Shown: positions 37,584-46,133 of the stretch, piece after piece
Layout of the letters: every line of letters starts with the position of its first letter
Position numbering within the stretch: position 1 is the stretch's first letter
NCBI RefSeq assembly: GCF_038397725.1
Contig: NZ_CP151634.1
Coordinates: 3,658,001-3,722,000, forward strand
DNA: 64,000 bases
Direction: 5' to 3'
DNA from: Microbacterium sp. LWO13-1.2
GTDB taxonomy: Bacteria; Actinomycetota; Actinomycetes; Actinomycetales; Microbacteriaceae
The notes under the pieces: model-generated
The model's database searches: none
Told to the model about the DNA's origin: nothing
What the model saw: the letters and a program-made list of their open reading frames with translations, nothing else
Made by a program: the position numbers and the translations under genes

Positions 37584-39248
37584 TCAGATCTCCGTGACCT
37601 GCCCGGCGTCGACGTGCCACCGACGATCGGTCTGCACCGTGGCGAGCATCCGCCGGTCGTGGGTGACCAGCAGCAGTGTGCCCTCGTAGGGCTCGAGCGC
37701 CTGCTCGAGCTGTTCGATGGCTGCGAGGTCGAGGTGGTTCGTCGGCTCGTCCAGCACCAGGAGGTTCGTGCCGCGTGTCTGCAGCAGGGCGAGTCCCGCA
37801 CGCGTGCGTTCCCCCGGCGACAGCTCGTCGACCGGACGATTCACGTGATCGGCCCTGAGTCCGAATTTGGCCAGCAGCGTGCGCACCTCGCCGGTCGCCA
37901 TCTCGGGGACGAGCCCTTCGAAGGCTGCAGCGAGCGGAAGAGACCCGGAAAGCTGCGAGCGCGCCTGATCGATTTCGCCGATCTGCACGCTCGCCCCGAG
38001 GCTCGCAGTTCCCTCATCCGGATGCTGCTGCCCGAGCAGCGCCCGGAGGAGCGTCGACTTGCCCGCGCCATTGGGACCGGTGATGCCGATGCGCTCCCCC
38101 GCGTTCACCTGCAGCGACACGGGGCCGAGGGCGAACGAACCCTGCCGGAAGACGGCGGAGCTGAGCGTCGAGACGACGGAACTCGAGCGAGGCGCAGCAG
38201 CGATGGTGAATTCGAGCTGCCACTCCTTGCGCGGTTCCTCGACCTCATCGAGCCGAGCGATCCGGCTCTCCATCTGACGCACCTTCTGCGCCTGCTTCTC
38301 GCTGGACTCGGTCGAGGCCTTGCGCCTGATCTTGTCGTTGTCCGGCGCTTTCTTCATCGCATTGCGCACGCCCTGACTGGACCATTCCCGCTGCGTCCTG
38401 GCTCGTGAGACGAGGTCGGCCTTCTTCTCGGCGAACTCGTCGTACTTCTCGCGCTGGTGACGGCGAACCGTCGCACGCTCTTCCAGGTAGGAGTCGTATC
38501 CGCCGCCGAATACACGGTTCGAGCCCTGCGCCAGGTCGAGCTCCAGCACCCGCGTCACACAGCGAGCGAGGAACTCGCGGTCGTGGCTGACCAGCGCCGC
38601 GCCGCCACGGAGTCCCCTCACGAAGGCTTCCAGCCGCTCGAGACCATCGAGGTCGAGGTCGTTGGTGGGCTCATCCAGCAGCACGATGTCGAAGCGGGAG
38701 AGCAGGAGCGCGGCCAGTCCGACGCGAGCAGCCTGGCCGCCCGAGAGCGAAGTCATCAGGATCTCCCCGGCGTCCGTGCCGCCGAGCACGAGTCCCAGAT
38801 CGGCGAGGACTGCAGGGATGCGTTCATCGAGGTCGGCCGCGCCGCTGGCCAGCCAGCGATCGAGCGCGTTCGAGTAGGCGTCCGCGGGGTCGACGCCGGG
38901 GGCGGCCAGCGACGGGTCGCCGAGCGCCGCGGCGGACGCATCCATCTCCCTGGTTGCTTCGGCGCATCCCGTGCGCCGGGCGATGTAGTCCGCCACCGTC
39001 TCGCCGACGACGCGTTCATGCTCCTGGGGCAGCCACCCGACGAAGGCATCGGCCGGAGCCAGCGCGATCGTGCCGGCCTGCGGTTCATCGATGCCGGCGA
39101 GCAACCGGAGCAGCGTCGACTTTCCAGCGCCGTTCGCTCCGACGACTCCGACGACGTCGCCCGGCGCGATGGTCAGATCAAGCGAATCGAAGAGGGTGCG
39201 ATGGCCGTACCCACCAGCCAGGCCCTGCGCCACGAGTGTTGCGGTCAT
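37584..39248 (-). CDS. ABC-F family ATPase
   Basis: This 554-aa soluble protein has two ABC domains and no membrane domain. The Walker A motifs are GANGAGKST and GPNGAGKST. The signatures are SLSGGQAARVG and ELSPGERTRAG, the second with Pro in place of Gly. Both Walker B motifs are LLDEPTNDLDL- or VLDEPTNHLDL-like. A charged linker of about 100 residues (about 255-355) joins the domains, as in ribosome-acting ABC-F proteins. Members modulate translation or protect ribosomes from antibiotics; which applies here is unknown. AGGA lies 8 nt before the ATG. Confidence 0.92.
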   Translation of the reverse strand: MTATLVAQGLAGGYGHRTLFDSLDLTIAPGDVVGVVGANGAGKSTLLRLLAGIDEPQAGTIALAPADAFVGWLPQEHERVVGETVADYIARRTGCAEATREMDASAAALGDPSLAAPGVDPADAYSNALDRWLASGAADLDERIPAVLADLGLVLGGTDAGEILMTSLSGGQAARVGLAALLLSRFDIVLLDEPTNDLDLDGLERLEAFVRGLRGGAALVSHDREFLARCVTRVLELDLAQGSNRVFGGGYDSYLEERATVRRHQREKYDEFAEKKADLVSRARTQREWSSQGVRNAMKKAPDNDKIRRKASTESSEKQAQKVRQMESRIARLDEVEEPRKEWQLEFTIAAAPRSSSVVSTLSSAVFRQGSFALGPVSLQVNAGERIGITGPNGAGKSTLLRALLGQQHPDEGTASLGASVQIGEIDQARSQLSGSLPLAAAFEGLVPEMATGEVRTLLAKFGLRADHVNRPVDELSPGERTRAGLALLQTRGTNLLVLDEPTNHLDLAAIEQLEQALEPYEGTLLLVTHDRRMLATVQTDRRWHVDAGQVTEI

Positions 39249-39362
39249 GAAGCAATCCTGTCATCGGTACGGGCTCGCGAATTGCGCCGGTGGCGACTGT
39301 CCCCGTGGATTGACGCAGAACCGAGCCTCGACTGATCATCGAGAGACTCATACGCTTCACTC

Positions 39363-39731
39363 ATGACCATCACGAGCGAGACGGGTCCGCGATTCGGCAC
39401 CGGCCGCGTGCGGTCGGCGCTCGTCATCACCTCCACGCTGTTCGCTGTCGGGACGATCGCGCTCATCTGGTTCGCCGCTGTGCCCTGGGGACCGCTCGTG
39501 TGCCCCGCGATTGACCCCGCTCCGCGCAATTGCTTCGCCGCCGACCGTATGGGGACGGCCGTCATCACGACCGCCGTCGTACTGGTGGTGTACATCTCGA
39601 CGGTCGTTCTGGCGGCTTGCAGACCCAGAGCTCTTCGGCCTTTCGCCGTGGCGGGCCTCATCGCGCTGCTGCTGGCGCCACTCGTCTCGTATCTCGCAGT
39701 CGCGTGGCTACCGGGGTTCCCTCTCGCCTGA
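39363..39731 (+). CDS. Small hypothetical membrane protein
   Basis: This 122-aa protein has three hydrophobic segments (about 20-42, 65-87 and 95-117) and a pair of cysteines (Cys47 and Cys57) in the loop between helices 1 and 2 that could form a disulfide outside. No family is recognised. TACGCT lies 6 nt before the ATG, pointing to a leaderless transcript. Confidence 0.7.
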   Translation: MTITSETGPRFGTGRVRSALVITSTLFAVGTIALIWFAAVPWGPLVCPAIDPAPRNCFAADRMGTAVITTAVVLVVYISTVVLAACRPRALRPFAVAGLIALLLAPLVSYLAVAWLPGFPLA

Positions 39732-39790
39732 AACCCTCATGCAACGGCATCTGGTCCACGGCGCATCCCCCGCCCGCGGCGCGGAAGAGG

Positions 39791-39946
39791 TCAGCCGGGA
39801 TGCCCGCTGTGATCTTCGAAGTCGGGTTTCGCCCTGAGGGCATCGGCGATCTCTTCTTCCGGTCGCGGCGCGATGGTCTCGTCGAGTTCGAGTTCCGGGA
39901 TGGATGGCTCGTCCGGGCCGGGTATGTGCGCGTTGTGGTCAGACAC
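39791..39946 (-). CDS. Small acidic protein, 51 aa (hypothetical)
   Basis: A GTG at 39944-39946 opens a 51-codon frame with GAAGGA 6-7 nt upstream. The product is strongly acidic and proline-rich (VSDHNAHIPGPDEPSIPELE, then LDETIAPRPEEEIADAL). It follows the AraC-like gene on the same strand, 70 bp away, behind a 12-bp inverted repeat. Function is unknown; the coding call rests on the ribosome site and composition. Confidence 0.55.
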   Translation of the reverse strand: MSDHNAHIPGPDEPSIPELELDETIAPRPEEEIADALRAKPDFEDHSGHPG

Positions 39947-39969
39947 GGCGGATCCTTCGGTCGGCAACA

Positions 39970-40004
39970 CGCACAGCGTACGCCGCTGTTGTGTACGCTG
40001 TGCG
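39970..40004. repeat. 12-bp inverted repeat between regulator and small gene
   Basis: CGCACAGCGTAC (39970-39981) and its exact complement (39993-40004) are separated by 11 nt. Lacking a U-tract, it could be the terminator of the AraC-like gene or an operator for the 51-aa gene that starts 24 bp downstream. Confidence 0.6.
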
Positions 40005-40016
40005 CGTCGCCGCTCC

Positions 40017-40880
40017 TCAGGACCTCTCCACCGGCAGCCAGAGTTCGCAGGTGGCGTGCGTCGCGGTGAAGTCGAGATAGCGCACGATCGAGGGCCCCGG
40101 GCGCAGGCGCCAGGGATTGGAGGGGAACCACTCGGTCGCGGTCGCCGCCCAGAGCCGCTGCAGCGTCTCCGGGAACGGACCGCTCGATGCGAACACCGCC
40201 CAGGCGCCCGCCTCGAGTCGGATGACGTCGAGGTCGGCGGGCGGCGTGGTGTGCGCATCGAGCGCGACCCCGTGGAGGTACGTGAGCATCGATCCTTCCG
40301 GTGCGTCCGGATCGATCCCGGCGGTCACGGCCAGGATGCCAGCAGGGTCGATGTCGTTGAGCGCCTTGAGTCGCGCATGTTCTTCCGGCGCGATGGCGGC
40401 GATGTGATTCTGAATATGCGGGTTGACGCCCTCGTGGATGAGGGGAACCTGCGCGGCATGACCGACCAAGACGAGCTCGGGTCGGTTGGCGATGGTGACA
40501 TCCATCGGTGTACTCCCTTCGACGCTCAGACGGAATCTGAGCGTGGGTTGTGTGCTGAGCGGACCACCATGTCGACGCACGTGGGCCGGGGCAGTGCTGT
40601 GCACGGCCCGGAATGCCCGCCCGAACGCCTCGACCGACCCGTAGCCGTAGCGCACCGCGACCTCGAGCAGGTCGGGGGCGCCGGCCGCGAGGTCGGCACC
40701 GGCGAGAGTCATCCGCCGCCGGCGCACATATTCCGACAGCGGCATCTGAGCCAACGCCGAGAACATCCGGCGCAGGTGATACTCGGTCGTCGCGTGTTCA
40801 CGGGCGAAGGCGGCGACGTCGATCTCTTCAGCGGTGCTCTGCTCGACGAGGTCGACCAGAGCGTTGAGCGTGCCGATCAT
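40017..40880 (-). CDS. AraC-type regulator with GyrI-like effector domain
   Basis: This 287-aa protein has an N-terminal AraC helix-turn-helix pair (about 5-105; HLRRMFSALAQMPLSEYVRRRRM and GYGSVEAFGRAF) joined to a C-terminal GyrI/BmrR-like small-molecule-binding domain (about 125-285). Proteins of this layout sense drugs or other amphipathic compounds and activate efflux or stress genes. AAGGAGG lies 6 nt before the ATG. Targets are not evident; the neighbours are small uncharacterised genes. Confidence 0.9.
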   Translation of the reverse strand: MIGTLNALVDLVEQSTAEEIDVAAFAREHATTEYHLRRMFSALAQMPLSEYVRRRRMTLAGADLAAGAPDLLEVAVRYGYGSVEAFGRAFRAVHSTAPAHVRRHGGPLSTQPTLRFRLSVEGSTPMDVTIANRPELVLVGHAAQVPLIHEGVNPHIQNHIAAIAPEEHARLKALNDIDPAGILAVTAGIDPDAPEGSMLTYLHGVALDAHTTPPADLDVIRLEAGAWAVFASSGPFPETLQRLWAATATEWFPSNPWRLRPGPSIVRYLDFTATHATCELWLPVERS

Positions 40881-41065
40881 GTGGTCCTCCTTTCAGACTC
40901 AAGCTTCCGCGATGCGACGCAGAGCGCACCCGATAATTCTGGCCAGGTCTGATCGGTGATGGGTGATGGCTGCACACGGGGCGTCGATGGTGTCGCCGAC
41001 GATACCGATCGAAGGCGCGTACGCTGAAGATCGGCCGCGATTCGTGCGGGAAAGGACTGCTCCCC
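40881..41065. other. Divergent intergenic region, AraC- and LysR-like genes
   Basis: About 185 bp with no credible ORF separates the two regulators, so promoters for both must lie here. I see no clear operator. Confidence 0.35.
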
Positions 41066-41410
41066 GTGAAACTCATCCAACTTCGGCATTTCGTCGCCGT
41101 CGCCGAGAAGCTGCACTTCCCCCGTGCGGCAGAATCCCTCGACATCTCTCTGGCCGCTCTGTACTCCTCGATCGAGAAGCTCGAAGAAGAAGTCGGGCAT
41201 CCACTCTTCACCCGCACTGGCGAAACCCGGCTGACGAAGGCCGGCACCCTCCTGCTCCCCGAGGCCCGGGATCGGATCGCGGACGCGCCGGCGCCCGCCC
41301 CGAAAACGGTCGCTCCGGCGGGCGGCAAGGCCAAGGCTTCCAAAGGAAAAGGCCGTACACCGGCTGTGAAGGGTCAGCCCAAGCCGTACAAGACACGGCA
41401 GGGGCGCTGA
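41066..41410 (+). CDS. LysR-type DNA-binding domain with basic C-terminal tail
   Basis: This 114-aa protein starts as a LysR winged helix (residues 1-60: IQLRHFVAVAEKLHFPRAAE and SIEKLEEEVGHPLFTRT). It has no effector-binding domain; LysR proteins usually have about 300 aa. Instead residues 75-114 form a Lys/Pro/Ala-rich tail (GGKAKASKGKGRTPAVKG) like the tails of histone H1-like or nucleoid proteins. The frame is intact and ends at a normal stop, so this looks like a distinct small protein, not a random truncation. It may bind DNA broadly. The GTG start has AAGGA 11 nt upstream. Confidence 0.75.
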   Translation: MKLIQLRHFVAVAEKLHFPRAAESLDISLAALYSSIEKLEEEVGHPLFTRTGETRLTKAGTLLLPEARDRIADAPAPAPKTVAPAGGKAKASKGKGRTPAVKGQPKPYKTRQGR

Positions 41411-41420
41411 GCCGCCGAGG

Positions 41421-41987
41421 TCAGTCCCAGTCGAGGTATTCCTCGATGAGGACCGCGGTCTCGATCGGGTCGGTCATCGGGAACAGGTGGTCTCCGACGA
41501 CGGTCTTGATGCTCGCGCGCTCGGGCACGGTGGCCTGCAGGCGCTCGCCGTTCGCCGGCGGCGTGACCACGTCATCCGTTCCCTGAATGATGAGAACCGG
41601 GATGACCGGGGCCACCGGGATATCCGCTTCTTCGACGCCGAGCAGCAGCAGTCCGTTTGCACGGTCGGCATGCGCCGCGACGGCAGCGCGCGCCACGGTA
41701 CCGCCGAATCCGTGCCCGCCGATCCAGGTGTCGTGGAGGCCGACGTGATCGATCACTGCGATCGCGTCTTCGACGCTCTCCTCGACCGAGGCGGCCGATG
41801 CGTCGGCGCGGTGGCCGATGCGCAGCACATGGAAGCCCGCTTCCTCGGCGAGGTAATGCGAGACGACACCCAGGATGTCCGCAGCAAGGCCGCGCTCCTG
41901 GATCAGTACCAGCTTGACCGGACCATCGCCTTCATCGACGAAAGGAATCGCTCGGCCGTCCGGCTCGAAGATCTGGGTGTCGGTCAT
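41421..41987 (-). CDS. Alpha/beta-hydrolase-fold protein with altered nucleophile
   Basis: This 188-aa short alpha/beta hydrolase homologue has a nucleophile elbow GGHGFGG (residues 90-96), where the expected Ser is Gly93. The downstream acid (IIQGTDDVVTP) and His (VVGDHLFPMTD) positions are kept. With no serine it is unlikely to be an esterase and may bind a ligand or use another chemistry. It is convergent with the LysR-like gene, 10 bp away. Confidence 0.75.
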   Translation of the reverse strand: MTDTQIFEPDGRAIPFVDEGDGPVKLVLIQERGLAADILGVVSHYLAEEAGFHVLRIGHRADASAASVEESVEDAIAVIDHVGLHDTWIGGHGFGGTVARAAVAAHADRANGLLLLGVEEADIPVAPVIPVLIIQGTDDVVTPPANGERLQATVPERASIKTVVGDHLFPMTDPIETAVLIEEYLDWD

Positions 41988-42153
41988 CGTCGTGGTACTC
42001 CTTGCGCGAGGGTTCTGGGCGAGAACAAGCCGAAATCAAGCGTAGTCGCCCGGTCTGTGAGGGCGTTCCGGCCGTCCGTGTCGGGTGCGGCGCTCATGTT
42101 GATCCTGCTCCGCTGATTAGGTAGCCGGCCCGTCGAAGACCTGAACGTGCGGA

Positions 42154-42666
42154 CTAGGCGGACGCGTCGGATTCAGTTCCGTTCAGTGAACGGATGTGAG
42201 CCGCGTTCCCGCTGATCGCCGGCTTGTACCGATCGATGTCCGGCGTGCCGACGAATTCCACCAGCAGGTCGAGCAGGGTTGCGATGGCTTCGTCCGGTTC
42301 GCCTGCGGCGTGGAGCGTGATCGCTTCGAACGCGCCCAGGGAGGGCGAGTCCGGAAATCTGGTGCGGGCCATCGCGAAGATCTCCCGCGACTTCTCGTAC
42401 TCGCCCACGTTCCTCAGAGTCGAGCCGTACTGGACATAGCAACGACGGAGCAGATCGCCTTCCAGCCCGGCAGCGAGAGCCCGCTCGTAGAATCCCCGTG
42501 CGACTTCTTCTTGGCCATCGGTGTCGTACGCCCCGCCGACTTCGTAGAGCACCCGCGCATTCTCGGGATCAGACGCGTAGAGCGGAAGCAGCGCATCGAT
42601 GGTCGGCTGCATATTGTTCCGGTCTCGGGCCGCGAAGATCCGGTCGAGCTCACCATCCAGCGCCAT
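42154..42666 (-). CDS. Tetratricopeptide repeat protein
   Basis: This 170-aa soluble protein is made of helical repeats: ARVLYEVGGAYDTDGQEEVARGFYERAL is a clear TPR, with weaker copies before and after. It matches the short bacterial TPR proteins of about 120-170 aa. TPRs mediate protein contacts; the partner is unknown. It lies 27 bp downstream of the Fpg/Nei-like gene on the same strand and may be co-transcribed. Confidence 0.8.
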   Translation of the reverse strand: MALDGELDRIFAARDRNNMQPTIDALLPLYASDPENARVLYEVGGAYDTDGQEEVARGFYERALAAGLEGDLLRRCYVQYGSTLRNVGEYEKSREIFAMARTRFPDSPSLGAFEAITLHAAGEPDEAIATLLDLLVEFVGTPDIDRYKPAISGNAAHIRSLNGTESDASA

Positions 42667-42693
42667 GGAACTCAGTCTGTCACGGGCGCCTCG

Positions 42694-43518
42694 TCAGCCG
42701 ACTGTGAGTTCGGGCTGGCAGTGCGGGCACAGTTGTGCGGATGCTCCTCCGACGACGTGGTCGAGGATCGTCGTGCCGCATACAGGACATGCTTCCCCGC
42801 CGCGTCCGTGCACAACCATCGCCTCGACCTTCGCCTGTTTCAGGCGGTCGGGCGGCAGCCCGAGACGGTCCGCGACTGCGGCCCGCAGGATGTCGATGAC
42901 GGCGTGGAACAGTCGCTCCCTCGCCTCTGCGTCGAGTGCTGCGGCGTGCACGGTGTGCGGAAGCCGCGCCCGATGCAGGATCTCGTCGGAGTAGGCGTTG
43001 CCGATTCCGGCGAGCGACGCCTGCTCCTGCAGCAGGGCCTTGATCTGCTTCCGCCGGGCGCCGAGGCCGCGCTCGAAGTCTTCGCGCGAGAAGTTCGGTG
43101 AAAGCGGGTCCGGTCCGAGTGCGGCGATGCCGGCGACGTCGGTGGGGGCATCCACGACCGACGCTGTGACGGCGAGGAAGTCGCCTGTGTCGACGAGGCG
43201 CATCACGGCACCACTCTCGAGCGTGATCCTGGCGACCTCCGGTACCGGCTGCTCGTCCGCCGGGTCACTTTCGGGCTGCCACCGGATCCAGCCGTTGCGG
43301 CCGAATCCGATCATCAGCCAGCCCGCAGTCGTGTCGAATCCGACGTGCTTGCCGAAACGCCGCATTCCTCTGATCCGGGCACCGACGACGGAGGCGGGCG
43401 GACGATCGCGCGTCTTCACGATGCGGAACTCGGCGACGTCCAACCCCGCGATGACATGGTCTTGGATCCGCTCGTCGAGGAACTCGACGAGCGCCTGCAC
43501 CTCCGGAGACTCGGGCAT
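42694..43518 (-). CDS. Fpg/Nei family DNA glycosylase-like protein
   Basis: This 274-aa protein begins MPESPEVQ, keeping the catalytic Pro2-Glu3 of Fpg/Nei enzymes after Met removal. The H2TH region (LLQEQASLAGIGNAYSDEIL) with its Asn is intact. The C-terminal zinc finger has CPVCG and CPHCQ, but the arginine that contacts DNA five residues before the third cysteine is Ala (GGASAQLC). Actinobacteria carry Fpg-like paralogues of altered specificity, and this may be one. The ATG at 43516-43518 is fixed by the need for Pro2. Confidence 0.85.
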   Translation of the reverse strand: MPESPEVQALVEFLDERIQDHVIAGLDVAEFRIVKTRDRPPASVVGARIRGMRRFGKHVGFDTTAGWLMIGFGRNGWIRWQPESDPADEQPVPEVARITLESGAVMRLVDTGDFLAVTASVVDAPTDVAGIAALGPDPLSPNFSREDFERGLGARRKQIKALLQEQASLAGIGNAYSDEILHRARLPHTVHAAALDAEARERLFHAVIDILRAAVADRLGLPPDRLKQAKVEAMVVHGRGGEACPVCGTTILDHVVGGASAQLCPHCQPELTVG

Positions 43519-43581
43519 GCGCCCATCCTGCCACCGGGCTCGGACATCCGCACTCAGGAGATTCGGACGGCACACGGGTGG

Positions 43582-44019
43582 CTAGCGCGGGACCCGCGAC
43601 CAGTCCGCGCGCTCCTTGGCCGACATCGTCGCCTCGACGACCCTTCCCTGGTCGAGCAGCGACAGACTCGCGCCGTGGGCGAGGAGGAGACGACGGTTCC
43701 AGCGGATCCGCGCGAAGAGTGCGTCGACCTCGTCGTGCGTCCCGAGCAGGACAGGGACCAACAGCGCGGCGGCCGCCCCCTCATCCCACGGTCGGCGTAT
43801 GCCGGCGGCATCGCAGAGCGGGAGCAGCGCGCTGTGGAGCAGTAAGTGCCGGGCCAGACTGTCCCGCAGGACTCCCCCGCACTCCTCGCTGATCGGGACG
43901 GTGAACTCCCGGGGCCCGTGGAGGGCGTCGGCCCCGCCGACCACCACAAGCCGGAGGACGCCATCGACCGTCACCACGGATGGCATCCAATTCGAACGGG
44001 TGAAGACGACCTCGCGCAC
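43582..44019 (-). CDS. DUF6357-like hypothetical protein
   Basis: This 145-aa soluble protein starts MREVVFTRSNWMPSVVTVDG and contains a hydrophobic, leucine-rich middle (LARHLLLHSALLPLCDAAG). It resembles actinobacterial DUF6357-type proteins, though I hold this loosely. It lies 63 bp downstream of no partner on the same strand except the lipoprotein gene further up. Function unknown. Confidence 0.65.
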   Translation of the reverse strand: MREVVFTRSNWMPSVVTVDGVLRLVVVGGADALHGPREFTVPISEECGGVLRDSLARHLLLHSALLPLCDAAGIRRPWDEGAAAALLVPVLLGTHDEVDALFARIRWNRRLLLAHGASLSLLDQGRVVEATMSAKERADWSRVPR

Positions 44020-44154
44020 GGACCTATTCTCCCTCGTCCTCGAATTAGGCCCTCAGCGCGGGGTCCAGCTCGTGGCTTGGGTCGAGCGCTCTTTCACCGC
44101 TGGTGTGCTCGACATCTGAGAATGCCGAGCCGTGAGTCAGAGTTGGGCGTTTGG

Positions 44155-44490
44155 CTACTGGTCCGCCGGCTTGACCCAACTGTGGATCGCCGGATCGTAG
44201 TACTCGACGCCGTCGGGCAAGACTGGGCCGGGGTTGCCGAAGAACGCACGGTAGTCGTTCCCGCACCCCTCAGTGCCCCAGCACTTGAAGCCTTCCGGAT
44301 AGACGAGCCACGGTGTGGACTCAAGCGCCCATGCAGGCAGCGCGGTCAGGTAGTCCGGAGTTCGTGTGGCGCTGACGGTCGACGTCGGTGACGGGTCCGC
44401 TTGCGGTGCCGTGGCGGCGCACCCGGCGAGAGCGGTCGCGGCAAGAAAGAGAGCAGCGAGGGTCGCCGTGAGCGTGGTTGTGCTGGACAT
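44155..44490 (-). CDS. Small putative lipoprotein
   Basis: This 111-aa exported protein has a lipobox LALAGC near residue 24 preceded by a hydrophobic helix. A short Pro/Ser/Thr linker follows, then a compact C-terminal part with two cysteines (FKCWGTEGCGND) and aromatic residues. No family is recognised. The ATG at 44488-44490 is chosen because the frame upstream lacks a signal sequence. Confidence 0.7.
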   Translation of the reverse strand: MSSTTTLTATLAALFLAATALAGCAATAPQADPSPTSTVSATRTPDYLTALPAWALESTPWLVYPEGFKCWGTEGCGNDYRAFFGNPGPVLPDGVEYYDPAIHSWVKPADQ

Positions 44491-44577
44491 GGTGACATGT
44501 TTGCAGATGAACGCCGGCAGAGGTGGAGCGTTGCGACTTCGGACCCCTGCCACGACACCGATGGTAGGTTTCTGCCG

Positions 44578-44946
44578 ATGCACGTACCCAAGACCACTTT
44601 CATCACCGTCGCCGCCGACGCCGTTGGAGTGGTCTCGGCAGTCCTCGGGGGCCTCCTGGCCTTCACGCCGTACATGGCGGGGCGATGGCTCGGGCTTGCC
44701 GACACCAGCGTCAATGGCCGGCGGACGCTCGGAGCAGTGGACCTCAGCCTTGGTATCGCCATCATCGCCGGCCGGACAACGCGTTGGCGGTGGTGTGCTG
44801 TTGCGGTACGAAGCCTGCTTCACCTCGTGTTCGCGCGCGAGTACGCCCGGAACGGCCGCCGAATCAGCGCCTTCGCGATGTGCGCGCTGTTCGGCATCGA
44901 CGCAGGAATCACCATCGCGCTCCGCGCCGAGCGTCGCTCCGTCTGA
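44578..44946 (+). CDS. Small membrane protein (DUF4267-like)
   Basis: This 122-aa protein has three or four hydrophobic segments. The central GRRTLGAVDLSLGIAIIAG resembles the conserved part of DUF4267 membrane proteins. TAGGTT lies 7 nt before the ATG, suggesting a leaderless transcript and setting the start. It is divergent from the small lipoprotein gene. Function unknown. Confidence 0.7.
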   Translation: MHVPKTTFITVAADAVGVVSAVLGGLLAFTPYMAGRWLGLADTSVNGRRTLGAVDLSLGIAIIAGRTTRWRWCAVAVRSLLHLVFAREYARNGRRISAFAMCALFGIDAGITIALRAERRSV

Positions 44947-44997
44947 ACGGATCTCCGCAGTGCTCCCGCGCGTGATCACCGCTGGAGCGGAATGCAG

Positions 44998-46071
44998 TCA
45001 GTTATTGAAGCGGAACTCCACCACGTCGCCGTCCTGCATGACGTAGTCCTTGCCCTCGAGGCGGGCCTTGCCCTTGGAACGGGCCTCGATCACGGAGCCG
45101 GTCTCGACGAGGTCATCGAACGAGACGATCTCCGCCTTGATGAAGCCCTTCTCGAAGTCGGTGTGGATGACACCAGCGGCCTGCGGCGCCTTCCAGCCCT
45201 TACCGATCGTCCAGGCGCGAGCCTCTTTCGGGCCGGCGGTCAGGTACGTCTGCAGCCCGAGAGTGTCGAAGCCGATGCGGGCGAGCTGGTCGAGACCGGA
45301 CTCGTCCTGACCGGTCGACGCGAGCAGCTCGGCGGCGTCCTCGGGGTCGAGGTCGATCAACTCGGACTCGATCTTCGCATCGAGGAAGATCGCCTTGGCC
45401 GGAGCCACCAGTTCGGCGAGCTGCGCCTTGCGATCGGCATCCGTCAGCACTGCCTCATCGACGTTGAAGACGAAGATGACGGGCTTGGCGGTGAGCAGAC
45501 CCAGCTCGCGGATCGGCGTCAGGTCGATGCCGGCGACCGACAGCAGCACGCCGCGCTCGAGAGCATCCTTCGCCGCGATCGCGGTCTCGAGCACGACCGG
45601 CTCGATCTTCTTGCCGCGGACTTCCTTCTCGTACCGGGAGATCGCCTTCTCCACGGTCTCGAGGTCGGCGAGCATGAGCTCGGCGTTGATGGTCTCCATG
45701 TCGGATGCCGGGTTCACCGCACCGTCGACGTGCACGACGTCATCGTCGGCGAAGCCGCGCACGACCTGGGCGATGGCATCCGCTTCACGGATGTTCGCGA
45801 GGAACTTGTTCCCCAGCCCCTCCCCCTCGCTCGCACCGCGGACGATGCCCGCGATGTCGACGAACGACACGGCCGCCGGCAGGATCCGCTCGCTGCCGAA
45901 GATCTCGGCCAGCTTGTCGAGACGCGGGTCTGGCAGGTTCACCACGCCGATGTTCGGCTCGATCGTCGCGAACGGGTAGTTCGCCGCGAGCACATCGTTC
46001 TTGGTGAGTGCGTTGAAGAGGGTGGACTTGCCGACATTGGGCAGGCCGACGATTCCGATAGTGAGAGCCAC
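44998..46071 (-). CDS. ychF: Redox-regulated P-loop ATPase YchF
   Basis: This 357-aa Obg-like protein has the P-loop GLPNVGKSTLFN at 9-20, the G3 region DIAGIVRGASEGEGLGN, the specificity segment NVDE, and a C-terminal TGS-like domain (YLTAGPKEARAWTI). YchF prefers ATP over GTP and associates with ribosomes and stress responses. Length is normal. A nested inverted-repeat cluster lies upstream. Confidence 0.97.
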   Translation of the reverse strand: MALTIGIVGLPNVGKSTLFNALTKNDVLAANYPFATIEPNIGVVNLPDPRLDKLAEIFGSERILPAAVSFVDIAGIVRGASEGEGLGNKFLANIREADAIAQVVRGFADDDVVHVDGAVNPASDMETINAELMLADLETVEKAISRYEKEVRGKKIEPVVLETAIAAKDALERGVLLSVAGIDLTPIRELGLLTAKPVIFVFNVDEAVLTDADRKAQLAELVAPAKAIFLDAKIESELIDLDPEDAAELLASTGQDESGLDQLARIGFDTLGLQTYLTAGPKEARAWTIGKGWKAPQAAGVIHTDFEKGFIKAEIVSFDDLVETGSVIEARSKGKARLEGKDYVMQDGDVVEFRFNN

Positions 46072-46133
46072 GGGGTACGAGTCTACCTGCCGTGGCCGTC
46101 AAGGCCGGGCGGAAGCTGCGGAGAGCGGACGCG

